This document shows positions 42,878 through 51,629 of a stretch of DNA of 64,000 nt, one piece after another; position 1 is the first letter of the stretch; each line of letters starts with the position of its first letter. The DNA comes from Bosea sp. Tri-49. Its GTDB lineage: Bacteria > Pseudomonadota > Alphaproteobacteria > Rhizobiales > Beijerinckiaceae. Position numbers and translations under genes: made by a program. The DNA is taken from the NCBI RefSeq assembly GCF_003952665.1, contig NZ_CP017946.1, positions 992,001-1,056,000 on the forward strand. The letters are read 5' to 3'. The notes under the pieces are model-generated. The model ran no database searches, was not told where the DNA came from, and worked only from the letters and a program-made list of their open reading frames with translations.

Positions 42878-43303
42878 TCAGGCGAGAGCGACGGGGCGGC
42901 CGGCGGCGTCGATGACAAGCTCGCCGTCTTCCTTGCGGAATTCGCCTCGTTGTGGCGGCAGCAGGGACAGGACCGCCTCGGACGGGCGACAGAGCCGCAC
43001 ACCCTTCGGCGACAGGACGAGCGGCCGGTTGATCAGGATCGGATTGGCCTCGATCGCGTCGAGCAAGGCATCGTCGGAGAGGTTCGAGTCACCGAGTCCG
43101 AGCTCGGCGAAGGGCGTATCCTTCTCCCGAAGAATCTCGCGCACCGTCAGCCCCGCGCGGACTAGGAGCTGCTGCAGCAACGCTCTGGTCGGGGGCGTCT
43201 TCAGATACTCGATCACATGCGGTTCGACACCGGCATTGCGGATCAGGCCCAGCGTGTTCCGCGACGTCCCGCAAGCGGGGTTGTGGTAGATGACGACGTC
43301 CAT
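42878..43303 (-). CDS. arsC: Arsenate reductase, glutaredoxin-linked ArsC
   Basis: A 141-residue ArsC of the E. coli plasmid R773 type. The catalytic Cys is Cys11 in HNPACGTSRNTL, followed by the ILREKDTPFAELGL and NRPLVLSPKGVRLCRPSE segments that hold the conserved Arg residues. It reduces arsenate to arsenite with glutathione and glutaredoxin. GGAGG precedes the ATG, which overlaps the stop of the other arsC (TGATG). The two ArsC types use different electron donors, so having both is redundancy with respect to the thiol pool. Confidence 0.92.
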   Translation of the reverse strand: MDVVIYHNPACGTSRNTLGLIRNAGVEPHVIEYLKTPPTRALLQQLLVRAGLTVREILREKDTPFAELGLGDSNLSDDALLDAIEANPILINRPLVLSPKGVRLCRPSEAVLSLLPPQRGEFRKEDGELVIDAAGRPVALA

Positions 43304-43830
43304 CACGCCACCTCCGGACGAAGACCGGTCGTTCCTTCGAGGCCACCGATCTGCCGGACGCGCTGCGCCAGTGCCATTTCGTCCAGGCTGGCGACAGGGA
43401 GCGAAAGCAGGACGTTGATGCGATTCTTGAGATAGCGGAGCGCCGTCACGAAGGCCCGCTCGCGCTCGATCTCGGTGCCCTCGACATGCGAGGGGTCTTC
43501 GATCCCCCAATGAGCCGTGATCGGTTGGCCGGGCCAGAATGGGCAGGTTTCGCCGGCCGCCTGATCGCAGACAGTGATGACCATATCCATGACGGGCGCG
43601 CCGGGTGCCGCGAACACGTCCCAGGTCTTTGACGACAATCCCACGGTTGGGATGCCTTCGGCTTCGAGCACCTTGAGTGCCATGGGCTTTGGACCGGGAC
43701 CGCCTTCACTGCCCGCAGAGAAGGCACGAAAGCGGCCCTCGCCGAGATGATTGAGCAGTGCCTCGGCCATGATCGACCGCGCTGAGTTATGCGTGCAGAG
43801 GAACAGCACGTTGTGGATGCGATCAGGCAT
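43303..43830 (-). CDS. arsC: Arsenate reductase, low-molecular-weight phosphatase type
   Basis: A 175-residue protein of the low-molecular-weight tyrosine phosphatase / thioredoxin-linked ArsC family. The phosphate loop is CTHNSARS (Cys12 to Arg18); further redox Cys occur in VCDQAAGETCPFWPG, as in arsenate reductases of this class. The 30 or so extra C-terminal residues beyond the usual length have no known motif. It overlaps the arsR gene by 8 bases and the next arsC by 1 base. Confidence 0.9.
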   Translation of the reverse strand: MPDRIHNVLFLCTHNSARSIMAEALLNHLGEGRFRAFSAGSEGGPGPKPMALKVLEAEGIPTVGLSSKTWDVFAAPGAPVMDMVITVCDQAAGETCPFWPGQPITAHWGIEDPSHVEGTEIERERAFVTALRYLKNRINVLLSLPVASLDEMALAQRVRQIGGLEGTTGLRPEVA

Positions 43831-44179
43831 CGGTCGTGACCTTCGGAGGGCAGCAGGGGCTGAGTTCGGCCAGCAGCGGCGCGCAGATCTCCGCGCGTCC
43901 GCCGCAGCAATCCTTGAGCAGGAAAGCGATGACGGACCGCAGCGCTTCCAGATCGGCGCGATAGACGATCGAGCGGCTGAAGCGCTCCGACCGCACGAGG
44001 CCTGCTCGGCTCAGGATGCCGAGATGCGACGACATCGTATTGTGCGGGACTTCGAGATGCCGGGCGATCTCTCCGGCCGGCAAGCCCTCGGGTTCCGCCG
44101 CGACCAGCAAGCGGAAGACATCGAGCCGGGTGGTCTGCGCCATTGCGGCGAGGGAGAGGATGACTTGCTCGTTTTCCAT
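43823..44179 (-). CDS. arsR: ArsR-family repressor, arsenic unit 2
   Basis: A 118-residue winged-helix repressor with HTH segment AGEIARHLEVPHNTMSSHLG. Vicinal thiols Cys91, Cys92 and Cys99 (KDCCGGRAEICA), plus Cys109-Cys110 near the end, form the likely As(III) site. First gene of unit 2. Its ATG (44177-44179) is covered by a perfect inverted repeat and there is no ribosome site, so translation is probably leaderless and repression acts on the promoter itself. Confidence 0.9.
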   Translation of the reverse strand: MENEQVILSLAAMAQTTRLDVFRLLVAAEPEGLPAGEIARHLEVPHNTMSSHLGILSRAGLVRSERFSRSIVYRADLEALRSVIAFLLKDCCGGRAEICAPLLAELSPCCPPKVTTDA

Positions 44180-44201
44180 ATGTCGAGACTTATCGACATA
44201 T
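44178..44201. promoter_or_regulatory. ArsR operator overlapping the arsR start codon, unit 2
   Basis: Perfect 9-base arms ATATGTCGA (44178-44186) and TCGACATAT (44193-44201) around GACTTA. On the minus strand a possible -35 TTGCGG lies 17 bases before TAAGTC (possible -10) within the repeat, placing the transcription start at or next to the ATG. Confidence 0.75.
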
Positions 44202-44221
44202 TGGCGTTACCGCAAGGGGGG

Positions 44222-44962
44222 CTATCCTGATGTTAGGACCAACCCGCTGCGCAAGGCGTGAGCCCAGTCGGCCCGGCCATTGGCCTCGGCGCGGCGTGCT
44301 GCATGGTTCCAGTCATAGACGACGGCGTGATGCTCGATCTCGATCGCATCCGCCATGGTCACGACAGCGAAACGGGCATGCGGGGCGCCGCTTTCCGAGA
44401 CATGAAGGCTTGGATGGGTGGCTTGATAGGCCGGGTTTCCGACACTGCCGGGATTGACGGCAACGGTTCCGTTGCCGAGCCGCAGCAGGCGCGGCTGATG
44501 GCTGTGCCCGCATAGGACCACGGCGTGACCGGTCGTGCCGATCAGCGCCTCGACCGCCCCGGGGCTGGCGGCGACCAGGCGCCCGCCTTCGATGGCGTCG
44601 AGCAGATAGGTCTCGTCGTCGGTCGGGCTGGCATGGAAGCAGCGCACCTTGCCGATCTCGATCTCGAATGGAAGAGCCGCCAGCCAGTTGCGCGCCCCTG
44701 CGTCTAGGTCTCGCCAGGCGAAGGCATCGGATGCGCCGAGCCCGTCGGGAGAGGCGGCGCCCAGCGCCCTGTCATGGTTGCCGCGGACATGGCTCATCTT
44801 GCTGGCACGCAGAAGTTGTAACGTCTCCGCCGGCCAGAGTGGGCCCGAGGCGCAGTCGCCGAGATTGACCACCGCGTCGACGGATAGTCCGGCGAGCTTG
44901 GAGAGCACGGCTTCGAGGGCCGGCAAATTGCCGTGCACGTCAGCGATGACGCCTAGCCGCAT
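44222..44962 (-). CDS. Calcineurin-like metallophosphoesterase (YfcE/MPE family)
   Basis: A 246-residue cytoplasmic phosphoesterase. All metal motifs are present: GVIADVHGNLPALEAVL, LGDCASGP, VRGNHDRAL and CGHSHQPRL. These enzymes hydrolyse phosphodiesters or phosphomonoesters, or cyclic nucleotides. It ends 42 bases before arsR of unit 2 on the same strand; whether it belongs to the arsenic unit or is a neighbour by chance is unclear, since arsR has its own promoter. Confidence 0.88.
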   Translation of the reverse strand: MRLGVIADVHGNLPALEAVLSKLAGLSVDAVVNLGDCASGPLWPAETLQLLRASKMSHVRGNHDRALGAASPDGLGASDAFAWRDLDAGARNWLAALPFEIEIGKVRCFHASPTDDETYLLDAIEGGRLVAASPGAVEALIGTTGHAVVLCGHSHQPRLLRLGNGTVAVNPGSVGNPAYQATHPSLHVSESGAPHARFAVVTMADAIEIEHHAVVYDWNHAARRAEANGRADWAHALRSGLVLTSG

Positions 44963-45018
44963 GTCGCAAACCTTAAATCCAGAGCCGGCTCAGTGCCGGC
45001 CGATCTTGTGATGGCGCG

Positions 45019-45045
45019 TCCCGGGGCTCGCGCCAAGCCCGGGGA
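45019..45045 (-). terminator. Palindrome/terminator-like repeat after phnY
   Basis: Imperfect arms TCCCGGGGCT (45019-45028) and AGCCCGGGGA (45036-45045), one mismatch, 42 bases after the phnY stop on the minus strand. It resembles the 4509-4594 palindromes in size and CCCGGG-type core, so it may be a third member of that repeat class as well as a terminator. Confidence 0.5.
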
Positions 45046-45086
45046 TACCGTTGTGTCGCAATCCGGGAGTGTGCTGGCCGTAGAGG

Positions 45087-46538
45087 TCATGCTGCCCAGG
45101 GCAGGGACCAGGTCTTGACGTTGGTGAAGGACTTCATCGCCTCGACGACGCCCTCCTTGTAGCCGAGGCCGGAGTCCTTGATGCCGCCGAAGGGGGACAT
45201 CTCGATGCGGTATCCCGGGACCTCCCAGAGGTTGACGGTGCCGACCTCGAGCTCGGCGACAAAGCGCTGGATGTAGTCGAAGCGGTTGGTGCAGATGCCG
45301 GAGGAGAGGCCGTAGGCGGTCGAGTTCGAGATGCGGATCACCTCGGCGATGTCGTCGGGCACGCGGATGATCGGGATGACCGGGCCGAAGGTCTCCTCGT
45401 GCACGAGCTCGCAGGTATAGGGGATGTGGTCGACCACGGTCGGATGGAACAGCGCCCCTTCCGCCCGCCTGCCGTGGAGGACCTGCGCGCCCTTGGCTAC
45501 GGCGTCGTCGAGGCGGGCCTGGAAGAGCGCGGCCGAGCGGGCGTTGATGACCGTGCCGACATCGGTCGCCGGGTCCATCGGATCGCCGCAGGTCAGCTTC
45601 TTCGCCTTCTCGACCACGAGCTTCGAAAAGGCGTCGGCGACGCTCTCGACCACCAGGATGCGCTTCACCGCCGTGCAGCGCTGGCCGGAGTTCTTGGTCG
45701 CGCCGGTGACCGCAAGCTCGGCCGCCTTGTCGAGATCGGCGTCCTCCATGACGATCAGCGGGTCGTTGCCGCCGAGCTCGAGCACGATGCGCTTGTAGCC
45801 GGCGGTCGCGGCGATGTGCTTGCCGACCCGGACCGAGCCGGTGAAGGTGACGAGATCCGCATCGGGATCGGTGATCATCGCATCGCCCATGGTCGACGGG
45901 TTGCCGGTGACGACCGAGAGCATCTCCGGCGGCAAACCGGCCTCGTAGAGCACGTCGGCGAGCGCCAGCGCGGTCAGCGGCGTGAGTTCCGTCGGCTTGA
46001 GCACCAGGCGGTTATTGGTCGCGATCGCCGGCGCCAGCTTGTGGCTGACCATGTTGAGCGGGTGGTTGAACGGCGTGATCGCCGAGATCACCCCGAGCAG
46101 CGGCTGGCGGGTGGTGAAGATCTTGCGGGCCTTGCCGTTCGGCGAGATGTCGCAGGAGAACATCTCGCCATCGTCCTTGATGGTGAGCTGGGCCGCGAAC
46201 GACCAGACGTCATAGGCCCGGCTGGCCTCGTAGAGCGAATCCTTCCAGCACAGGCCCGCTTCCGCGGTGATCAGCCGGGCGAAGTCTTCTTTGCGTGCGA
46301 ACAGAAGTTCGGCCGTCTTCTGCAGGATGCGCTGGCGCTCATAGCGGGAGAGTACTGGCTTGAACGCCTTCGCCTTGGCGAAGGCCTCGCGGACATGCTC
46401 GGGCCTTGCCGCGGGAACAAGCCCGACGACGCTGTCGTCATAGGGGTTCCTGACCTCGACCATGTCGTCGGTCGAGATCAGCTTGCCGGCGATGCGCATC
46501 GCCTCGCGCCGCACTGGCGGCTTCACGGTCGCGTTCAT
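45087..46538 (-). CDS. phnY: Phosphonoacetaldehyde dehydrogenase
   Basis: A 483-residue aldehyde dehydrogenase. The Glu base is in VLELGGNDP, the catalytic Cys in [12 protein letters not shown], and the Arg/Lys-rich Cys loop and [16 protein letters not shown] end match PhnY, which oxidises phosphonoacetaldehyde to phosphonoacetate with NAD+. The assignment is made firm by the phnA gene two bases upstream and the phnECD importer above it. PhnY and PhnA together turn 2-aminoethyl- or 2-hydroxyethylphosphonate-derived phosphonoacetaldehyde into acetate and phosphate. Confidence 0.88.
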   Translation of the reverse strand: MNATVKPPVRREAMRIAGKLISTDDMVEVRNPYDDSVVGLVPAARPEHVREAFAKAKAFKPVLSRYERQRILQKTAELLFARKEDFARLITAEAGLCWKDSLYEASRAYDVWSFAAQLTIKDDGEMFSCDISPNGKARKIFTTRQPLLGVISAITPFNHPLNMVSHKLAPAIATNNRLVLKPTELTPLTALALADVLYEAGLPPEMLSVVTGNPSTMGDAMITDPDADLVTFTGSVRVGKHIAATAGYKRIVLELGGNDPLIVMEDADLDKAAELAVTGATKNSGQRCTAVKRILVVESVADAFSKLVVEKAKKLTCGDPMDPATDVGTVINARSAALFQARLDDAVAKGAQVLHGRRAEGALFHPTVVDHIPYTCELVHEETFGPVIPIIRVPDDIAEVIRISNSTAYGLSSGICTNRFDYIQRFVAELEVGTVNLWEVPGYRIEMSPFGGIKDSGLGYKEGVVEAMKSFTNVKTWSLPWAA

Positions 46539-46540
46539 CG

Positions 46541-47794
46541 TCAGTGCACCAGGTTCAGGGCGACGTCGAAGACGTCGAAATTGCGCAAGGTGCGGCCTTC
46601 CGGGACTGATATCGGCCGGTTGGCGATCATCGGCACGCGCTGCTCGGTGATGCCGCCATGCGAGCGCAGGGGCTCGGTCAGGCCGGAGAGGTCGTGCCGG
46701 TCGGGCGAGGTGCCGATCACCTTCTGCCGGGTCGAGATCACGACGACGTCGCCGATCCGGTCAGCCGGCAGCTCAAAGCGCTCGCAGGCCTCGGCCGCCG
46801 TCACCGCCAGCGCGATGCCGTCGAGGCCGGAGATGCGGGCGGCGACCTCTTCCTGGCTGGCACCATCGGGCAGGTGGACCGTGGCGAAGGAGCCGAGCGC
46901 GCCATGGTGGACGACATAAGGGTCGGTGATCGGCAGGATCACCCGCATCACGCTCTTGCCGTACCAGTCGTCCATCAGGCTCTGCAGGTAGACGACATCG
47001 GGCTCGCCATTGGCCAAGTGCTTGTCGTTCATGCCGTGATCGGCGGTGATCACCAGGGTGCAGCCGAGCGCGTCGAGCTGGCCGACATACCCGTCGAACA
47101 TGGCGTAGAACGAGTCCGCCATCTGCGACCCCGGCGCCGCCTTGTGCTGCACATAGTCGGTGGTCGAGAGGTACATCAGGTCGGGCTTGAAGCTCTCGAG
47201 CAGCTTGACGCCGGCGGCGAAGACGAACTCCGACAGGTCGGCCGAATAGACTGAAGGCACCGGCATGCCGACGAAGTCGAGGACGTCTTTAATGCCGTTC
47301 TCGGCCATGTTCGCCTTGTCGGCCTTCTCCGAGGAAAAGGCGATCGCGGTGCCTGTGCTAAAGTCGAGGCCCTTGCCGAGCAGGGTCCTGAGCTTGTCCT
47401 TGGCGGTGACCATCGCGACCTTGAGGCCGGCGTTCTGGAACTCGGCGAGGATGGTCGGGGCGCGCAGGAAGCGCGCGTCGTTCATCATCACCTCCTCCTT
47501 CGCCTCGCGGTCGTAGAAGAAGTTGCCGGCAATGCCATGCACCGCCGGCGGGCGGCCGGTGATGATCGAGAGGTTGTTCGGGTTGGTGAAGCTCGGGATC
47601 ACCGAATAGGCGTGGGTGCTAGCGCCGGTTCGCACGATCCGGTCGAGGTTCGGCGTCAGCCCCTTGGCGCTCGCCGCCTCGATATAGGCCGGCTCAGAGC
47701 CGTCCATGCAGATCACAACCACCGGGCGCTGCGGGCGGGCATAGAGGCGGCCATTGGCGACGACGTCAGCGCCAAGCTTGGAATATGCGTTCAT
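46541..47794 (-). CDS. phnA: Phosphonoacetate hydrolase
   Basis: A 417-residue enzyme of the alkaline phosphatase superfamily that splits phosphonoacetate to acetate and phosphate. The first metal motif is [10 protein letters not shown] (Asp31), the nucleophile Thr70 lies in [11 protein letters not shown], and later metal ligands in [14 protein letters not shown] and [10 protein letters not shown] are all present, so it should be active. Two bases before phnY and 25 bases after phnE on the same strand. Confidence 0.9.
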   Translation of the reverse strand: MNAYSKLGADVVANGRLYARPQRPVVVICMDGSEPAYIEAASAKGLTPNLDRIVRTGASTHAYSVIPSFTNPNNLSIITGRPPAVHGIAGNFFYDREAKEEVMMNDARFLRAPTILAEFQNAGLKVAMVTAKDKLRTLLGKGLDFSTGTAIAFSSEKADKANMAENGIKDVLDFVGMPVPSVYSADLSEFVFAAGVKLLESFKPDLMYLSTTDYVQHKAAPGSQMADSFYAMFDGYVGQLDALGCTLVITADHGMNDKHLANGEPDVVYLQSLMDDWYGKSVMRVILPITDPYVVHHGALGSFATVHLPDGASQEEVAARISGLDGIALAVTAAEACERFELPADRIGDVVVISTRQKVIGTSPDRHDLSGLTEPLRSHGGITEQRVPMIANRPISVPEGRTLRNFDVFDVALNLVH

Positions 47795-47819
47795 GACGAA
47801 CTCCTTGGGTCGGCGCCGA

Positions 47820-48623
47820 TCAGCGGATCAGTGCGCGGACGCGAGACGAGACCAGGTCGGCGATCAGGACCATGGCGAGGATCACGAGGATGCAGGTCGC
47901 GGTGTCCTGGTATTTGAAGAGCTTCATCGAGGAGACGAGCTCGAAGCCGATGCCGCCGGCGCCGACCATGCCGAGCACGGTCGACTGGCGGACATTGGTC
48001 TCGAGCCGATAGAAGATCGTCCCGAGCCAGGCCGGCAGCACCTGCGGCAGCACGCCGAAGAAGAAGGTCTTGAACGGGCCGACGCCAGCCGAGCGGAAGG
48101 CTTCGAGCGGACCCTCGTCGATATCCTCCATCGCCTCGGCGAAGAACTTGCCGAGCATGCCGGCGCCATGGATGGCGAGGGCGAGCACGCCGGCGAAGGG
48201 GCCGAGACCGATGGCGGCGACAAAGATCAACGCCAGGATGATCTCGTTGATGCCGCGCATGCAGTTGAGCAATTGCCGCGTCGCATGGAAGACGATCGGG
48301 CTCGGGCTTAAGTTTCGCGCCGCGAAGAAGCAGACCGGCAGGGCGATGACGACGCCGAGCAGGGTGCCCCAGACCGCGACCTGCAGGCTTTCCAGTGCCG
48401 GCCGCCACAGCCGCTCGATGAACTCGGGGTTCGGCGGCATCATCCGGACGAGGAAATCCACCATGTAGGGGATGCCGTTCCAGAGATTGCTGGCGTTGAT
48501 CTGGGAGCCAAGTGCGGCCCACCACAGGAAGACCAGCGTTGCGAGCGCGATGAAGCCGACGCCCCACCAGCCGAAGCGGCCCTGCGGGGGGCGGAGGACG
48601 AGTTGCAGCGTTCCGAACGACAT
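47820..48623 (-). CDS. phnE: Phosphonate ABC transporter permease
   Basis: A 267-residue inner-membrane permease of the PhnE family with six predicted spans. The motif AIHGAGMLGKFFAEAMEDID and VRQSTVLGMVGAGGIGFEL are family-typical. Start at 48623 has GGGGAAA upstream; the same frame is open through the phnC gene but that part is not membrane-like. Follows phnC by 14 bases. Confidence 0.9.
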   Translation of the reverse strand: MSFGTLQLVLRPPQGRFGWWGVGFIALATLVFLWWAALGSQINASNLWNGIPYMVDFLVRMMPPNPEFIERLWRPALESLQVAVWGTLLGVVIALPVCFFAARNLSPSPIVFHATRQLLNCMRGINEIILALIFVAAIGLGPFAGVLALAIHGAGMLGKFFAEAMEDIDEGPLEAFRSAGVGPFKTFFFGVLPQVLPAWLGTIFYRLETNVRQSTVLGMVGAGGIGFELVSSMKLFKYQDTATCILVILAMVLIADLVSSRVRALIR

Positions 48624-48637
48624 GACTTGTTTCCCCG

Positions 48638-49447
48638 TCAGGCGGTTGCGGTGGCGATCATCGGCGCCAGCGCGGGCTGGCTGGCCGGGCGGGGCTTCAA
48701 CACGCGGCTGATGCCGGGATCCTCCAGCCCGGGATAGATCTGGTGGACGATCTCGGAGGTCAGCTGGTCCGGCGTATCGTCGAAGACGACGCGGCCGCTG
48801 CTCAGGCCGACGATGCGCTCGCCGAACTCGACGGCGTAGTCGACCTGGTGGAGGTTGCAGATCACCGCGATACCCTCCTCCTTGCAGATCGCCTTGAGGT
48901 AGCCGAGCACGATGCGCGAGGTCTTGGGATCGAGGCTCGCCACCGGCTCGTCGCAGAGGATCACCGCCGGCTGCTGCGCCAGTGCCCGGGCGATGCCGAC
49001 GCGCTGCTGCTCGCCGCCGGAGAGCTGGTCGCCGCGCGAATTCGCCTTCTGGGCGAGCTCGACCCGGGCCAGGCACTCCATCGCGATCGCGACATCCTCT
49101 CTGGGGAAGAGCTGCAGCATGGAGAGGAAGGACGACAGGCCCGCCATCCGGCCGACGAGCACGTTCTTCAGCACCGACAGGCGTTTCACCAGGTTGTGGT
49201 GCTGGAAGATCATCGCCACCGGCCGCTTGCCGCGCGCCCCGCGCTTCAGATCGAGCACCTTGCCGTCGATGACGGTCCGCCCGGCATCGGGCTCAGCCAG
49301 CCCGTTGATGCAGCGCAGCAGCGTCGACTTGCCGGCGCCGCTGGGGCCGAGCACGACGAGGAACTCGCCGGCTTTGACGCTGAGGTCGATGCCCTGCAGG
49401 ACAGGGCGTCCTGCATAGGACTTCTTCAGCCCTTCGATCTTGATCAT
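48638..49447 (-). CDS. phnC: Phosphonate ABC transporter ATP-binding protein
   Basis: A 269-residue ATPase. Walker [10 protein letters not shown] is at residues 34-42, signature [11 protein letters not shown], Walker [15 protein letters not shown] and the His switch NLHQVDYA; the last is the PhnC form (LHQ), which separates it from most other importers. Thirty bases after the phnD stop. Confidence 0.9.
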   Translation of the reverse strand: MIKIEGLKKSYAGRPVLQGIDLSVKAGEFLVVLGPSGAGKSTLLRCINGLAEPDAGRTVIDGKVLDLKRGARGKRPVAMIFQHHNLVKRLSVLKNVLVGRMAGLSSFLSMLQLFPREDVAIAMECLARVELAQKANSRGDQLSGGEQQRVGIARALAQQPAVILCDEPVASLDPKTSRIVLGYLKAICKEEGIAVICNLHQVDYAVEFGERIVGLSSGRVVFDDTPDQLTSEIVHQIYPGLEDPGISRVLKPRPASQPALAPMIATATA

Positions 49448-49463
49448 GTCGCTTCCTCCGCCG

Positions 49464-49478
49464 GTCGCGTTCCGCGAC
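49464..49478 (-). terminator. Hairpin at the phnD stop
   Basis: Arms GTCGCG (49464-49469) and CGCGAC (49473-49478) with a 3-base loop, immediately at the phnD stop codon on the minus strand. Short, but in the same position as the hairpins after other binding-protein genes in this window. Confidence 0.4.
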
Positions 49479-50353
49479 TACTTCATCTTGGTGAGATCGA
49501 GCTTCAGCACCTTCGCGGTCTCGCGAATGATGTCGTAGGCTTGGTCATTGGTCTCGACGAAGCGGTTGAGCTTGCCCTGGTCGGCCCAGGTGATGTCGCG
49601 GATGTTGAGGAAGGCCGATTTGATGTTCGCCTTCAGCTCCGCGGGCAGGTTCTTGCGCCAGCAGGTCGGCGATTCCGGGATCGGGTCCGACTCCCAGACG
49701 ACGTGGATGTCGGCGCGATCGACCAGCTTCTTCTGCACGGCGGCATCGAGGATGCGGTCGGCGATCGTCGCGGCATCGACGCGCTTATTGGCGACGGCGA
49801 GCGCATTGGCATCGTGCGAACCGGTGAAGAGGACGCGGCCGAAATCCTTCTCGGGATCGAAGCCGAGCTTCATCAACCCGGCCTTCGGGAAGAGGTGGCC
49901 TGAGGTCGAGGACGGATCGACGAAGGCGAAGGTGCGACCCTTCAGGTCCTTCCAATCGCCGATGCCGCTATCCTTCCGCGCGATGATCTGGCTGCGATAA
50001 TAGCTGCGGCTCGACTTGGCCGTCTCGGCGGTCGCGAAGGCCTCGATCGCTGCGACCGTGGTGCCGAGCACATAGGAGAACGGGCCGAGATAGGCGACGT
50101 CGACATGGTTCGAGCGCATCGCCTCGATCACGCCGTTGTAGTCCGAGGCGACGAAGCCCTGGACCTTGATGCCGAGGTTCCGCTCAAGCGCGGCGAGGAG
50201 CTGCGCGCTCGATTCCAGCATCGCCCGCGAATCCTCGGACGGGATCAACCCGACGCGAATCAGCTTGGTCTGGGCCCGGACCAGGGCCGGCGCTGCAAGC
50301 ATCGCTCCGGTGGCGAGTGAACTCTTCAGAATCGTCCGGCGTGAAATGGTCAT
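49478..50353 (-). CDS. phnD: Phosphonate ABC substrate-binding protein
   Basis: A 291-residue periplasmic protein of the PhnD family. The N-terminus ISRRTILKSSLATGAMLAA is a twin-arginine signal, unusual for PhnD proteins that mostly use Sec. Family features: IRVGLIPSEDSRAM, VDVAYLGPFSY and SSTSGHLFPKAGL. Binds alkylphosphonates in the periplasm. First gene of phnD-phnC-phnE-phnA-phnY, preceded by the iron-type dehydrogenase gene with a 78-base gap. Confidence 0.9.
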   Translation of the reverse strand: MTISRRTILKSSLATGAMLAAPALVRAQTKLIRVGLIPSEDSRAMLESSAQLLAALERNLGIKVQGFVASDYNGVIEAMRSNHVDVAYLGPFSYVLGTTVAAIEAFATAETAKSSRSYYRSQIIARKDSGIGDWKDLKGRTFAFVDPSSTSGHLFPKAGLMKLGFDPEKDFGRVLFTGSHDANALAVANKRVDAATIADRILDAAVQKKLVDRADIHVVWESDPIPESPTCWRKNLPAELKANIKSAFLNIRDITWADQGKLNRFVETNDQAYDIIRETAKVLKLDLTKMK

Positions 50354-50431
50354 GTCATCCTCCCAAGATGATCCGGCGATCTTTTCGAACTGCCGGTGAA
50401 CCGTTGCGGGCGTCGAAGCCCGGTGTTGAGC

Positions 50432-51520
50432 TCAAGCCGCCATGGCCGCTTGCCGTCCGATGAAGTTGCGGCCGCGTTCGCCTTCGAGCGCCTTGCCGAC
50501 GAGGCGGTTCCATTCGCCGGCCGAGACGCCATAGGCCCCCGGGTCGGTCGCGACGCCGAGATCCCTGAGGAAGGCGCCGAGACGTTCGGCGCCCGCTTCG
50601 AGATCGGGACCGAAGACCCGGCGCAACGCCGCGTCGCATTGCGGCTGCGCGCCCATCGCCCAGCGCATCACCATCGGCAGCGAGAACGAGCAGGCGATGC
50701 CGTGGATCGTGCCGCTCTTCAGGGTGATGTCGTAGGAGATGTTGTGGGCCAGCGCCGTCTTGGTGTTGGAGAAGGCGAGGCCCGCCAGCAGGCTGGCGCG
50801 CATCTGCCGGGCCCGGAGCTCGACATCGCCCGGCCGCTCCAGCAGACGCGGCAGCGTCTCGATGATCTCGCGGGCAGCCTCGACCGCATAGTTGGCCGAG
50901 ACCGGATTGCCGTTGACGTTCCAGATGCTTTCGAGCGCATGGGAGAGGGCGTCGAGCCCGGTCGCCAAGGTGAGACCGCGCGGCGCGCCGACCGTCAAGG
51001 CAGGGTCGAGTACTGCCGTCTCCGGATAGAGCGTGGGATGGGCGAGCGAGTACTTGCTGCCATTGGCCGAGTCCCAGACCGTCGCCCAGGAGGTGACCTC
51101 GCTGCCGGTGCCGGCCGTGGTCGGCACGGCGATGATCGGGATGATCGCGGCCGCGTCGAGCGGTGTCTTCTCGACCAGATGCCGGCGCACGGTCTCGAAA
51201 TCGCCGCCACTGGCCGCCAGCACCTTCGCGGCATCGATCATCGAACCGCCACCGAGCGCGACGATGACCTCGGCCGGCTCGGCCGCGCCGAACTGGCGGC
51301 AGGATTCGGCGAGATCGGCGCAATCCGGATTGGTCTCGATATTGGTGATCGACACGACCGGCGCGCCGGCCACCGCCGTCAGCCGGGCGGAGAACTCGCG
51401 GAAGAGCGGCTGGTCATAGGTGACGAGGGCCCAGCGGCGCCCGCCGATCAGCCCGGCGACCTCATCGAGCAGGCCGCTGCCAAAGCGGATCTTCACGGGG
51501 TTCCAGTACGCCCAGTTCAT
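50432..51520 (-). CDS. Iron-containing (group III) alcohol dehydrogenase
   Basis: A 362-residue enzyme. The NAD-binding motif is VALGGGSMIDAAK, and metal-ligand regions are GLDALSHALESIWN and HNISYDI with TIHGIACSFSLP (His residues at the usual places). Group III dehydrogenases interconvert primary alcohols and aldehydes. In phosphonate clusters the partner aldehyde is phosphonoacetaldehyde, so oxidation of 2-hydroxyethylphosphonate is the best guess; biosynthetic relatives reduce phosphonoacetaldehyde. I choose ATG 51520 (GAGGG upstream); ATG at 51529 or 51538 is possible. First gene of the operon, divergent from the LysR regulator. Confidence 0.85.
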   Translation of the reverse strand: MNWAYWNPVKIRFGSGLLDEVAGLIGGRRWALVTYDQPLFREFSARLTAVAGAPVVSITNIETNPDCADLAESCRQFGAAEPAEVIVALGGGSMIDAAKVLAASGGDFETVRRHLVEKTPLDAAAIIPIIAVPTTAGTGSEVTSWATVWDSANGSKYSLAHPTLYPETAVLDPALTVGAPRGLTLATGLDALSHALESIWNVNGNPVSANYAVEAAREIIETLPRLLERPGDVELRARQMRASLLAGLAFSNTKTALAHNISYDITLKSGTIHGIACSFSLPMVMRWAMGAQPQCDAALRRVFGPDLEAGAERLGAFLRDLGVATDPGAYGVSAGEWNRLVGKALEGERGRNFIGRQAAMAA

Positions 51521-51579
51521 GCCGTCCATCCCTCGCAATGCGCCTTGCCGGCCTCGTTGCGAAGGATGCTCACAGAGCT

Positions 51580-51629
51580 CTGTTCTTATAACAAATTGAT
51601 TTTTTAATCTGAATGGATAGCAATTACCT
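51580..51629. promoter_or_regulatory. AT-rich divergent promoter between dehydrogenase and LysR genes
   Basis: A 50-base AT-rich patch in a GC-rich window, containing ATAACAAATTGATTTTTTAA and the complementary-type CAATTAC near the LysR start. LysR boxes (T-eleven bases-A) can be drawn here but not uniquely. The 109-base gap carries both promoters. Confidence 0.45.

Noticed and set aside
45399..46919. 506-codon plus-strand open frame over phnY and phnA
   Set aside because: Antisense to two enzyme genes with intact active sites.
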